A stretch of DNA of 7,385 nucleotides from Syntrophaceae bacterium (GTDB taxonomy: Bacteria; Desulfobacterota; Syntrophia; Syntrophales; UBA5619). Below are positions 1 to 6,622 of this stretch, piece after piece (within the stretch, counting starts at the first letter, position 1; every line of letters begins with the position of its first letter). The stretch covers positions 1 to 7,385 of the forward strand of contig CAKKRN010000051.1 in the NCBI GenBank assembly GCA_919902745.1. Direction: 5' to 3'. Below the pieces are notes generated by a model. The model had not been told where the DNA came from and did not search any database. It saw only the letters and a list, made by a program, of their open reading frames with translations. The position numbers were made by a program, and so were the translations under genes.

Positions 1-413
1 ACCGCTATGGACAGCCTTTGACCCTTCTGCTGCTGGATCTCGACAATTTCAAGGCGTTCAACGACGCATACGGCCATGTCGAGGGGGATCAGGTGTTATC
101 GCGACTCGGCCAGGCGGTGAAACGATGCCTGCGCGAGACCGATTCCGCCTATCGTTATGGCGGCGAGGAATTTACGATCCTGCTGCCGATGACCACAAGC
201 GGGGAGGGGGGCGTAACGGCGGAAAGAATCCGAACGGAATTCCGAAAAGAGATCTTTTCCCCGGTGTCGGGTCAAGAGGTCCATATGACGGTGAGCATCG
301 GTCTCTCGCAGTACAAGACGAAGGAAGAGATAAAGGCGTTCGTTCACCGGGTAGACCAGTGGATGTACCAGGGGAAAAAGGACGGAAAAGACAGGGTTTG
401 TCGTGAATCATAG
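1..413 (+). CDS. GGDEF-domain diguanylate cyclase, C-terminal part (5' truncated by window)
   Basis: The reading frame is open to the left edge (first whole codon at base 3) and stops at TAG 411-413, so only the last ~136 residues are present. They make up most of a GGDEF domain, which condenses two GTP into the second messenger cyclic di-GMP. Counting from the TTG codon at base 18, the substrate/metal motif DLDNFKAFNDAYGH lies at residues 7-20. The active-site loop is GGEEF at 48-52, a catalytically competent variant. Five residues before it is RETD (39-42), the RxxD inhibitory site through which cyclic di-GMP gives product feedback. Both key sites are intact, so an active, feedback-inhibited enzyme is expected. 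The TTG at 18 is not the true start, because family sequence (RYGQPLT) continues upstream of it. Any sensor or transmembrane part lies outside the window, so the input signal is unknown. It converges on the CDF gene with a 66-base gap in which I see no convincing terminator. Confidence -1.
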   Translation, partial: RYGQPLTLLLLDLDNFKAFNDAYGHVEGDQVLSRLGQAVKRCLRETDSAYRYGGEEFTILLPMTTSGEGGVTAERIRTEFRKEIFSPVSGQEVHMTVSIGLSQYKTKEEIKAFVHRVDQWMYQGKKDGKDRVCRES

Positions 414-479
414 ACTGCCCGTTCCCCGGCAACTGTTTTTCGAAACGCAAGCGATGGCTGGAATCGGAAGGGTTCGGGC

Positions 480-1433
480 TTATAGCCGGATGAGATCCTC
501 ATGCTCCTCTTCATGCGGATTGATGTGAATCATGACGTCCCCCACATTGGGAAACCGCTCGAAGATGAGCCGCTTGACCTTGGAGGTAATGTCGTGGGAC
601 TCTTTGACCGTCATTTCGGGATCCATGTCCAGCTTCAGGTCCACGATCAAGTACTGCCCGGATCGCCGGCTTCGGATCTCGTGGACATGCTCGACTCCGG
701 GCACTCCCTCCGCAATGGCGGTGACGGCGGTGATCAGCTCTTTGGGGGGTTGACCGTCCATCAAGTCGTTGGCCGCGTTGTGGAAAGTCTCCCAGCCGAT
801 GTGACCGATGAAGAAGGCGGTAAGACCTGCCGCCAGGTGGTCCATCAGCCCTGCTCCGAAGTATGCGCCAATGACGCCGATCAGGGTTACAACCGAGGTG
901 AGGGCATCCTTGCGGTGATCCCTGGCGATCGCCTCCACGGCCGGGCTCTCCAACTTTTTTGAGACGCGTCGGGTGTAGCGGAAGAGCGCCTCCTTGATGA
1001 CGATGGTTGCCAGCGCGGCAAGGACGGCGATCAGTTGCGGTTCCCCGTAGTCCTTGTCCATGATCGTGATGATCGCCTTGTAGAGGATGCCGCCGCCGGT
1101 GGCGAAGATGATCAGCGAGACCAGGATGGCGGCGATGCTCTCCGCCTTGCCGTGCCCATAGGGATGATCGTCGTCCAAGGGTTTGCGCCCGATCTTGAGA
1201 GCGACCATGCTGGCGAGGATCGCCACAAAGTCGGCGGCGCTCTCCATCCCGTCGGCAAAGACCGCCTCGGAATGGCCAAAATGGCCGGCCAGCAGCTTCA
1301 TGACCATCAGGACCGCGTTGATCCAGAAGCCGATGGCGATCACCCTGTCGGCCATGCCGAACCGTTCATATCTATCGATAGATCTTGAGGTGGTCCGAAA
1401 ATCCGGACCGCTTTCCGGCGCGCAGGTCGGCAC
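480..1433 (-). CDS. Cation diffusion facilitator (CDF) divalent-metal efflux transporter
   Basis: This 317-residue inner-membrane protein belongs to the CDF family, dimeric proton/metal antiporters that export divalent metals. About six transmembrane segments are visible (near 30-50, 54-80, 99-120, 132-150, 174-193 and 196-214), followed by a cytoplasmic domain (~225-309). The family signature HPYGHGKAE sits at 90-98 after D87, matching the YiiP loop site (D68, H71, H75). The helix-2 motif is D61-GM-E64-SAA-D68 and the helix-5 motif is D172-HRK-D176. The transport site therefore looks like ExxxD plus DxxxD, not the zinc-type HxxxD, which hints at Mn or Fe, though the substrate is inferred. 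The C-terminal domain keeps H251, H280 and H303 but has K268 and N305 where YiiP has metal ligands. The start is GTG at 1433, chosen because AAGGAGG lies 7 bases upstream; an internal ATG at residue 27 lacks a ribosome site. It is divergent from ileS and convergent with the GGDEF gene. Confidence -1.
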   Translation of the reverse strand: MPTCAPESGPDFRTTSRSIDRYERFGMADRVIAIGFWINAVLMVMKLLAGHFGHSEAVFADGMESAADFVAILASMVALKIGRKPLDDDHPYGHGKAESIAAILVSLIIFATGGGILYKAIITIMDKDYGEPQLIAVLAALATIVIKEALFRYTRRVSKKLESPAVEAIARDHRKDALTSVVTLIGVIGAYFGAGLMDHLAAGLTAFFIGHIGWETFHNAANDLMDGQPPKELITAVTAIAEGVPGVEHVHEIRSRRSGQYLIVDLKLDMDPEMTVKESHDITSKVKRLIFERFPNVGDVMIHINPHEEEHEDLIRL

Positions 1434-1440
1434 CTTTGCT

Positions 1441-1447
1441 CCTCCTT
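1441..1447 (-). promoter_or_regulatory. Ribosome binding site of the CDF gene
   Basis: The - strand reads AAGGAGG, a near-perfect Shine-Dalgarno sequence, 7 bases before the GTG at 1433. It decides the start: the ATG 26 codons further in (1353-1355) has no such sequence, so the protein probably carries the polar N-terminal extension of about 26 residues ahead of helix 1. Confidence -1.
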
Positions 1448-1481
1448 GCTATTTTCCTCATGCGTTATCCGTGAAAGAAGG

Positions 1482-1503
1482 AACCTCGTAAAACAACGAG
1501 GTT
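1482..1503. repeat. Perfect 8-bp inverted repeat upstream of the CDF gene
   Basis: Arms AACCTCGT (1482-1489) and ACGAGGTT (1496-1503) are exact reverse complements around a 6-base centre. The 22-bp element ends about 49 bases upstream of the CDF start codon. The geometry fits a dimeric regulator's operator or an RNA hairpin in the CDF leader. ATTTT follows on the + strand, but with an AT-containing 8-bp stem and only four T it is a poor terminator. The function is not determined by sequence alone. Confidence -1.
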
Positions 1504-1551
1504 ATTTTCGATCACCCCCAGATTTTCTACAGGAAAAGGGAGAAAGGTATC

Positions 1552-1594
1552 CAGGACACCCTTGATATCCTGCTTTTTAGATCCTATACAGGAT
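1552..1594. repeat. Overlapping CAGGA/TCCTG inverted repeats on the candidate ileS promoter
   Basis: CAGGA at 1552-1556, ATCCTG at 1567-1572, ATCCT at 1581-1585 and CAGGAT at 1589-1594 can form three mutually exclusive pairings: 1552-1556 with 1568-1572, 1567-1572 with 1589-1594, and 1581-1585 with 1590-1594. A further CAGGA lies at 1530-1534, and TACAGGA occurs exactly at both 1528-1534 and 1587-1593. The arms flank or overlap the predicted -35 and -10 boxes, as an operator would. No regulator family is recognised from the motif. Confidence -1.
1562..1590 (+). promoter_or_regulatory. Candidate sigma-70 promoter for the ileS cluster
   Basis: TTGATA (1562-1567) matches 5 of 6 bases of the -35 consensus. 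TATACA (1585-1590) matches 4 of 6 of the -10 consensus. The spacer is exactly 17 bases. It faces ileS and would give an untranslated leader of roughly 220 bases. A weaker alternative is TTGGAC (1595-1600), 16 bases, then TTTAAT (1617-1622). The first is overlapped by the CAGGAT/ATCCTG inverted repeat. This is a pattern match only. Confidence -1.
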
Positions 1595-1815
1595 TTGGAC
1601 GAAATAGGGTAGCATCTTTAATCATCCGCGATATCCCGACAACCGAAACGATCCGAAACAGGTTGACGATGCCGACAATCAGAACCTTACGTGGGCACAT
1701 CCGTGTCGTAAAGCGAAACCGGATGGAAAACAAATGGAGGCTTGAAAGTGACGGGGATCTGTGATAGCTTTCCCCGCCATTTACAAAGAGAGTCCATCTT
1801 GAGGAGTGCTGTTCC

Positions 1816-4605
1816 ATGGATTACAAGGATACATTGAATCTGCCGAAGACCGAGTTTCCGATGAAGGCCAACCTGGCGAAGCGGGAGCCGGAGATGCTTG
1901 ACTGCTGGGACCGGATGCGCATCTACGAACGGATCCGCGAGGACGCGAAAGGGCGGAAACCCTACATCCTCCACGACGGTCCCCCCTATGCCAACGGGAA
2001 TATCCATCTGGGCACCGCGCTCAACAAGATCATCAAGGACATCCTCATCAAGGCGAAGAACATGTCGGGCCGCGACAGCGTCTACGTACCCGGCTGGGAC
2101 TGTCACGGTCTGCCCATCGAGCACCAGGTGGACAAGGAACTGGGCGAAAAGAAGGCGGCGATGTCCCAGGCGGACAAGCGCCGTTTCTGCCGGATTTACG
2201 CCGACCGGTACGTGGGGATACAGCGGGAGCAGTTCAAACGTCTCGGGGTTTTCGGAGAGTGGGACAAGCCCTACCTCACGATGACCTACGACTACGAGGC
2301 GACGACGGTCGCGGAGCTCGGGAAGCTCTACCTGAACGGGAGCGTCTACAAGGGGAAGAAGCCCGTCTACTGGTGCGCCTCGTGCAAGACCGCGCTGGCG
2401 GAAGCGGAGGTCGAATACCACGACCACACGACGCCTTCGATCTATGTCAAATTCGTCTGCATTTCCGATATTTCCGAACGCATCCCGAAGCTCGCCGGCG
2501 AGAAGGTCTCCGTCGTCATCTGGACGACGACCCCCTGGACGATCCCCGCAAACCTGGCCGTCGCGCTCCATCAGGATTTTCTCTATGCGGCGGTGAAGGT
2601 GAAGGGCGAGGTCCTCATCGTCGCAAAGGACCTTGTGGACCGCTGCATGGACGCCTTCGGCTTCCGGAATGAACCCCATGAGATCCTCGATGAATTTGCC
2701 GGATCCGTCGTGGAGGGGCAGAAGTGTCGCCATCCGCTGATCGACCGGGAGAGCCTGCTGATCCTCGCCCCCTTCGTCACCCTCGAAGCCGGGACCGGCT
2801 GTGTCCATATTGCCCCGGGCCACGGCCAGGAGGACTACGAGATCGGGATGAAGTATGGCCTGGAAAATTACGCCCCCGTGGACGACGATGGAAATTTCAC
2901 ACACGCCGTCAAGGACTTCGCGGGGCAGTTCGTCTTTGACGCCAACGGCGCGGTGATCGCCAGGCTCATGGAGGAAGGCGCCCTCCTCGGGCAGATGGAG
3001 ATCCAGCACACCTATCCCCACTGCTGGCGCTGCAAGCAGCCGATCATCTTCCGCTCGACGGAACAGTGGTTCATCTCCATGGAGAGAAACGACCTCCGGA
3101 AGAAGACGCTTCAAGCCATTGACGCCGTGACCTGGATTCCCGCCTGGGGACGCGACCGGATCTACGGCATGATCGAGAACCGACCCGACTGGTGCATTTC
3201 GCGCCAGCGCCTCTGGGGCGTCCCGATCACGATGTTCTATTGCCAGGCGTGCGGGGCGGAGGTGATGACGCAGGCGATTCTCGAGTATGTGGTCGATCTC
3301 GTCCGGGAACACGGCGCCGATGTCTGGTTCGAGCGCGAATCAGCAGATCTGATGCCGGCGGGAACCCGCTGCCCGGCGTGCGGCGGGGTGGGGTTCAAGA
3401 AGGAGACGAACATTCTCGACGTCTGGTTTGATTCCGGTGTGAGCCATGCCGCCGTCCTGGAACGCCGGCCGGATCTCAGCTCCCCGGCCGACATGTACCT
3501 CGAGGGAAACGATCAGCACCGGGGCTGGTTTCACTCCTCGCTTCTCGAATCGGTGGGGACGAGGGGGCGGGCCCCCTATCGGAATGTGCTGACCCACGGC
3601 TTCGTCGTGGACGGCGACGGGAAGAAGATGTCCAAATCCGTCGGGAACGTGATCGATTCCCAAACGATCATCGACAGTTACGGGGCCGAGATCCTTCGGC
3701 TCTGGGTAGCCGCCGAGGACTATACCGAGGACATCCGGATCTCCGAGGAGATCCTCAAGCGTCTCGTCGAGGCCTACCGGCGGATCCGGAACACGAGCCG
3801 GTTCATCCTGGGGAATCTCTACGACTTTCATCCGGAAACGGACGCCGTCCCCCACGGGGAGATGGCGGAGATGGACCGCTGGATCCTCCACCGCCTCCAG
3901 GAGGTGATCCGCCGCGTGCGCGAGGCCTACGAGCAGTACCAGTTCCACGTGGTCTACTACACCCTCTATAATTTCTGCACGGTGGATCTCTCCGCACTCT
4001 ACCTCGATGTCCTCAAGGACCGTCTCTACACGTCGAAGGCGGCATCTCAAGCCCGCCGGTCGGCGCAGACCGCGATGAAGGAGATTCTGGAGGCGATGGT
4101 CCGGCTCCTCGCTCCGATTCTCACATTCACGGCGGAGGAGGTGTGGCTGGCCCTGCCTTCCTCCCCCGGAAAAGCCGAAAGCGTTCACCTAACTCAGTTC
4201 CCGGAGGTGAACGGATCGCTTTTGCAGCCGGAGCTGGCCGAGACATGGAAGACGCTGATCGCCGTCAAGGGGGAGGTGGCGAAGGCGATCGAGACGGCCC
4301 GCCAGAACAAGGTTCTGGGTCATTCCCTCGATGCCGCCGTGACCATCACCGCGCCGGAAAAGCTGCTGCGGCTTCTGGAGACGCACAGGGAGGATCTCCG
4401 GGCGCTCCTCATTGTTTCCGATGTTTGTGTCGTTGCGGGGCAGGAAAGTGCGGGGGCGTACCGGAGCGTCGAGATCCCCGGTCTCGCGGTCGACGTGAGC
4501 CGGGCGAAGGGGGAGAAGTGCAGCCGCTGCTGGAACTACAGCGGGACGGTGGGTGAAAACGCCGAACACCCGACGCTCTGCACGAGATGTGTGGGAAACC
4601 TTTAA
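1816..4605 (+). CDS. ileS: Isoleucyl-tRNA synthetase
   Basis: This cytoplasmic class Ia synthetase (929 residues, normal length) attaches isoleucine to tRNA-Ile using ATP and hydrolyses misactivated valine. The ATG at 1816 follows GAGGAG (1801-1806) by 9 bases. In order: the ATP-site signature at 64-67 reads HLGT where IleRS normally has HIGH; GWDCHGLPIE at 93-102; editing domain with WTTTPWTIPAN (236-246) and GTGCVHIAPGHGQEDY (326-341, with D340 as the expected editing aspartate); WCISRQRLWG from 459; KMSKS at 604-608; anticodon-binding domain from about MDRWILHRL (686). Zinc-knuckle cysteine pairs are at 187/190 with 403/406, at 476/479 with 519/522, and at the C-terminus 902/905 with 922/925. 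The three-pair arrangement combines the internal sites known from the Thermus enzyme with the C-terminal knuckle of the E. coli type. It is followed after 70 bases by lspA, the usual proteobacterial neighbour. The identification is secure. Confidence -1.
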   Translation: MDYKDTLNLPKTEFPMKANLAKREPEMLDCWDRMRIYERIREDAKGRKPYILHDGPPYANGNIHLGTALNKIIKDILIKAKNMSGRDSVYVPGWDCHGLPIEHQVDKELGEKKAAMSQADKRRFCRIYADRYVGIQREQFKRLGVFGEWDKPYLTMTYDYEATTVAELGKLYLNGSVYKGKKPVYWCASCKTALAEAEVEYHDHTTPSIYVKFVCISDISERIPKLAGEKVSVVIWTTTPWTIPANLAVALHQDFLYAAVKVKGEVLIVAKDLVDRCMDAFGFRNEPHEILDEFAGSVVEGQKCRHPLIDRESLLILAPFVTLEAGTGCVHIAPGHGQEDYEIGMKYGLENYAPVDDDGNFTHAVKDFAGQFVFDANGAVIARLMEEGALLGQMEIQHTYPHCWRCKQPIIFRSTEQWFISMERNDLRKKTLQAIDAVTWIPAWGRDRIYGMIENRPDWCISRQRLWGVPITMFYCQACGAEVMTQAILEYVVDLVREHGADVWFERESADLMPAGTRCPACGGVGFKKETNILDVWFDSGVSHAAVLERRPDLSSPADMYLEGNDQHRGWFHSSLLESVGTRGRAPYRNVLTHGFVVDGDGKKMSKSVGNVIDSQTIIDSYGAEILRLWVAAEDYTEDIRISEEILKRLVEAYRRIRNTSRFILGNLYDFHPETDAVPHGEMAEMDRWILHRLQEVIRRVREAYEQYQFHVVYYTLYNFCTVDLSALYLDVLKDRLYTSKAASQARRSAQTAMKEILEAMVRLLAPILTFTAEEVWLALPSSPGKAESVHLTQFPEVNGSLLQPELAETWKTLIAVKGEVAKAIETARQNKVLGHSLDAAVTITAPEKLLRLLETHREDLRALLIVSDVCVVAGQESAGAYRSVEIPGLAVDVSRAKGEKCSRCWNYSGTVGENAEHPTLCTRCVGNL

Positions 4606-4675
4606 CCCTGTAACGGGTCATCCGGCGGACCGCCTGACAACGGGCGGCGCGCAGCAAGGATTGGAGAGGCGGACT
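4606..4675 (+). promoter_or_regulatory. ileS-lspA spacer with GGCGG/CCGCC pairing elements and the lspA ribosome site
   Basis: This 70-base spacer contains GGCGG at 4624-4628, 4643-4647 and 4668-4672, and a single complementary CCGCC at 4630-4634. The heptamer GGCGGAC occurs at both 4624-4630 and 4668-4674. The last copy overlaps the end of the lspA Shine-Dalgarno GGAGAGG (4663-4669), so CCGCC could pair either locally (4643-4647, 8-base loop) or with the ribosome site. There is no T-tract, so it does not look like a terminator, and ileS-lspA readthrough is expected. Confidence -1.
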
Positions 4676-5170
4676 TTGCAGAAAAGGAATTTCCTCTTTC
4701 TGGCGATCACATTTGTTGTGACGCTGCTGGATCAGGCGACGAAGGCCTGGATCATCTCGACGATGCGCCTCTATGATTCGTTTGTCGTAATCGGGGGATT
4801 CTTCAATATTACCCACGTCCGGAATCCCGGCGCCGCGTTCGGTTTCCTGGCCGGCGCCCCGCCGCTGTTCCGCTATCTCTTTTTCCTTGCGGTAACGGTG
4901 GCGGCGATTGTGCTGATTCTGCACTACCTCCGCGTCAGCCGGATCGAGGAGCCCTCTCTGGTCTCGGCGCTGGCGCTCATCCTGGCCGGGGCCGTGGGGA
5001 ATCTCATCGACCGCATCCGTTTCGGCGAAGTGGTCGATTTTCTCGACGTCTATATCGGCGGCTACCACTGGCCCGCCTTCAACGTGGCCGATTCCGCGAT
5101 CACCGTTGGCGCAGGGGTCCTGATGGCGGTTCTCCTTCGGAGACGGAAGGAACGGACGGAAGTGAACTGA
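4676..5170 (+). CDS. lspA: Lipoprotein signal peptidase (signal peptidase II)
   Basis: This inner-membrane aspartyl protease cleaves the signal peptide of prolipoproteins before their lipid-modified cysteine. With the TTG start at 4676 it has 164 residues, the family's normal size. GGAGAGG lies 6 bases upstream of this TTG. The frame stays open upstream to a GTG at 4553 inside ileS, but those extra ~41 residues are polar and unlike the family. Four transmembrane segments are visible (about 4-18, 63-84, 94-111 and 136-154). Family motifs are DQATK (19-23), NPGAAFGF (50-57), GNLIDR (108-113) and FNVADS (135-140). The two catalytic aspartates are D112 and D139. A second in-frame TTG at 4661 is possible but has its AAGGA directly abutting, which is too close. 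Function is near certain; the exact start is likely. Confidence -1.
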   Translation: MQKRNFLFLAITFVVTLLDQATKAWIISTMRLYDSFVVIGGFFNITHVRNPGAAFGFLAGAPPLFRYLFFLAVTVAAIVLILHYLRVSRIEEPSLVSALALILAGAVGNLIDRIRFGEVVDFLDVYIGGYHWPAFNVADSAITVGAGVLMAVLLRRRKERTEVN

Positions 5171-5179
5171 AGAGGGAAA

Positions 5180-5204
5180 TCTCCCGGCCCGGTCGGGAGA
5201 GGGA
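5180..5204 (+). promoter_or_regulatory. Hairpin overlapping the ktrB ribosome site
   Basis: TCTCCCG (5180-5186) and CGGGAGA (5194-5200) form a perfect 7-bp GC-rich stem with a 7-base loop in the 42-base lspA-ktrB spacer. The 3' arm runs into GAGAGGGA (5197-5204), the best Shine-Dalgarno for the GTG at 5213 (8-base gap). Folding would hide part of the ribosome site. No U-rich run follows directly, so it is a weak terminator candidate; partial attenuation or translational gating is an inference. Confidence -1.
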
Positions 5205-5212
5205 CTTTTCGG

Positions 5213-6595
5213 GTGGACGGCATGGAGATCCTTTTCCGTATCCGGAGATCGATCTCGCGGCGCTTGACGCCGCCGCGGATCTTTATCCTCAGTTTTGCGC
5301 TGGTGATCCTGGCCGGGGCGATCCTGCTCCGGCTGCCGTTTGCGGCGGGCCGCGGCCACCTGAGCTTAACGGACGCCCTTTTTTCCTCCGCCTCCGCGGT
5401 CTGCGTGACGGGACTTGCCGTCATCGACATCGGGAAGGACCTCTCCTTCGCCGGTCAGATCGTGACGCTGATTCTCTTGCAGATCGGGGGGCTGGGGATC
5501 ATCACCTTCTCCGTCATCCTTTTCGGCATGATGGGGCGGGGGATCTCCTTCAAGGGGCGGGAGATCCTGCAGAGCACGTTCCTCAATACACCGCGGCGCG
5601 ACTTCATTGTAATCGTCAAAGAGGTTCTCCGGCTCACCTTCATCAGCGAGGCCGTGGGGACGATCCTTTTGTTCATTCGCTTTTTGCAGGATTTCCCGCC
5701 GGCCACCGCCTTCTTCCACGCGCTATACAACGCCGTGTCAGCCTTCAACAACTGCGGCTATTCCCTCTTTTCGGACAGCCTGATCTCCTACCGGGGGGAC
5801 TGGATCGTCAACCTGACCGTGATGGGGCTCATCATCCTCGGGGGGATCGGCTTCATCGTCCAGCATGAGGTCATCGCCCGCTTTCGGGGGCTGCAGAAGA
5901 GGCTATCGCTCCACACGAAGCTCGTTCTGCTGACCACCGGCGGCCTGATCCTCGTGGGGGCGGCTCTCTTCTATATGTTTGAGGCGGATCAAATCCTGAA
6001 GGGGGTTTCCGGCCCCACGCAGTTCCTGGATTCCCTCTTCCAGTCGATCACGCCGCGAACCGCCGGGTTCAACACGGTCGCGATCGACCGGCTGACCAAT
6101 CCGACGATCCTGGTCATGATGATCCTCATGTTCATCGGGGCGTCGCCCGGTTCGACCGGCGGCGGAATCAAGACGACGAGCTTCGCGCTGCTGCTCCTGA
6201 TGATCTGGAACCGGATGAAGGGGCGATACCATGTCAAAGTCTTTAACCGGCAGATCCCGCGGGAGATCATCGGCAGGACGATTGCCATCATCTTCGCGTC
6301 GGCCTTCTCGATCGGCTTGATCACATCCGTTCTTCTGTTCTTCGGGGGAGGTGAGGTTCTTCCTCCGGAACAGAGCCGCCATTTTTTTGTGGCGTATCTG
6401 TTCGAGACGGTCTCGGCCTTCGGCACCGTGGGGCTCTCCATGGGAATCACGCCGAAGCTGAACGATGTCCAGAAACTGGCCATCGTTCTGATGATGTTCG
6501 CCGGCCGGGTTGGGCCGCTGGCACTAGCATTTTCCTGGTATACCGCGGGGAAAAAGGAAATCAAATACGCGGAAGAGCCGGTCATGGTGGGATAG
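5213..6595 (+). CDS. ktrB: Ktr/Trk-type potassium uptake channel subunit KtrB
   Basis: This inner-membrane pore subunit of a K+ uptake system (460 residues) has four repeated M1-P-M2 units. The four selectivity-filter segments are all present: AVCVTGL (62-68), FNNCGYSL (178-185), TPRTAGFNT (280-288) and SAFGTVGLS (401-409). The filter glycines are G67, G182, G285 and G407. The glycine-rich gating loop GASPGSTGGGIKTT (309-322) follows unit 3, and GRVGPL (431-436) carries the conserved arginine of the last helix. The first filter occurs near residue 62, so the extra N-terminal membrane hairpin of TrkH is absent; this favours KtrB over TrkH. The GTG at 5213 has GAGAGGGA 8 bases upstream; the in-frame ATG at 5222 would be 17 bases away. 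KtrA is encoded 27 bases downstream. Ktr systems are often Na+-dependent, but that cannot be read here. Confidence -1.
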   Translation: MDGMEILFRIRRSISRRLTPPRIFILSFALVILAGAILLRLPFAAGRGHLSLTDALFSSASAVCVTGLAVIDIGKDLSFAGQIVTLILLQIGGLGIITFSVILFGMMGRGISFKGREILQSTFLNTPRRDFIVIVKEVLRLTFISEAVGTILLFIRFLQDFPPATAFFHALYNAVSAFNNCGYSLFSDSLISYRGDWIVNLTVMGLIILGGIGFIVQHEVIARFRGLQKRLSLHTKLVLLTTGGLILVGAALFYMFEADQILKGVSGPTQFLDSLFQSITPRTAGFNTVAIDRLTNPTILVMMILMFIGASPGSTGGGIKTTSFALLLLMIWNRMKGRYHVKVFNRQIPREIIGRTIAIIFASAFSIGLITSVLLFFGGGEVLPPEQSRHFFVAYLFETVSAFGTVGLSMGITPKLNDVQKLAIVLMMFAGRVGPLALAFSWYTAGKKEIKYAEEPVMVG

Positions 6596-6622
6596 GTTGG
6601 TTACGAAGGGGAGGTTTGAGCC

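Larger units (their letters stand above)
1434..1815. other. Divergent intergenic region between the CDF gene and ileS
   Basis: This 382-base non-coding stretch separates two divergently transcribed genes and is visibly more AT-rich than the flanking genes. It holds the CDF ribosome site, an 8-bp dyad (1482-1503), a cluster of CAGGA/TCCTG inverted repeats (1530-1594), candidate rightward promoters and a weak leader hairpin before ileS (arms CGGGGA 1752-1757 and TCCCCG 1771-1776). No convincing promoter was found for the CDF gene. There is no T-box antiterminator consensus (no AGGGTGG-type element), so classic tRNA-sensing control of ileS is not supported. The longest short reading frames here (for example 1669-1764, + strand) lack ribosome sites and recognisable content. 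Confidence -1.

Noticed and set aside
414..479. Bidirectional terminator between the convergent GGDEF and CDF genes
   Set aside because: There are only a 4-bp GTTT/AAAC stem with a TTCG loop and a distant GCCCG/CGGGC pair; neither is a strong stem followed by a T-run.
1663..1692. Promoter with TTGACG as the -35 box
   Set aside because: The -35 match is good, but no hexamer 15-18 bases downstream matches more than two bases of the -10 consensus.
1669..1764. 31-codon + strand frame in the ileS leader as a leader peptide
   Set aside because: It has only two isoleucine codons, no convincing Shine-Dalgarno sequence and no terminator/antiterminator pair beside it.
1590..1815. T-box riboswitch upstream of ileS
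   Set aside because: I found no AGGGTGG-type antiterminator consensus and no T-rich terminator before the start codon.
1687..3312. Very long open frame on the - strand opposite ileS (541 codons), and similar antisense frames over the other genes
   Set aside because: It mirrors the GC-rich codon pattern of the ileS sense strand, has no recognisable domain and no credible ribosome site, while the sense frame is an intact IleRS.
4553..4675. N-terminally extended LspA starting at the GTG inside ileS
   Set aside because: The extra residues are polar, unlike LspA N-termini, and overlap the ileS zinc-knuckle coding end; the TTG at 4676 has a properly spaced ribosome site.
5222..5224. ATG as the ktrB start
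   Set aside because: It is 17 bases from the only good Shine-Dalgarno sequence, whereas the GTG at 5213 is 8 bases away; it remains possible and changes only three residues.
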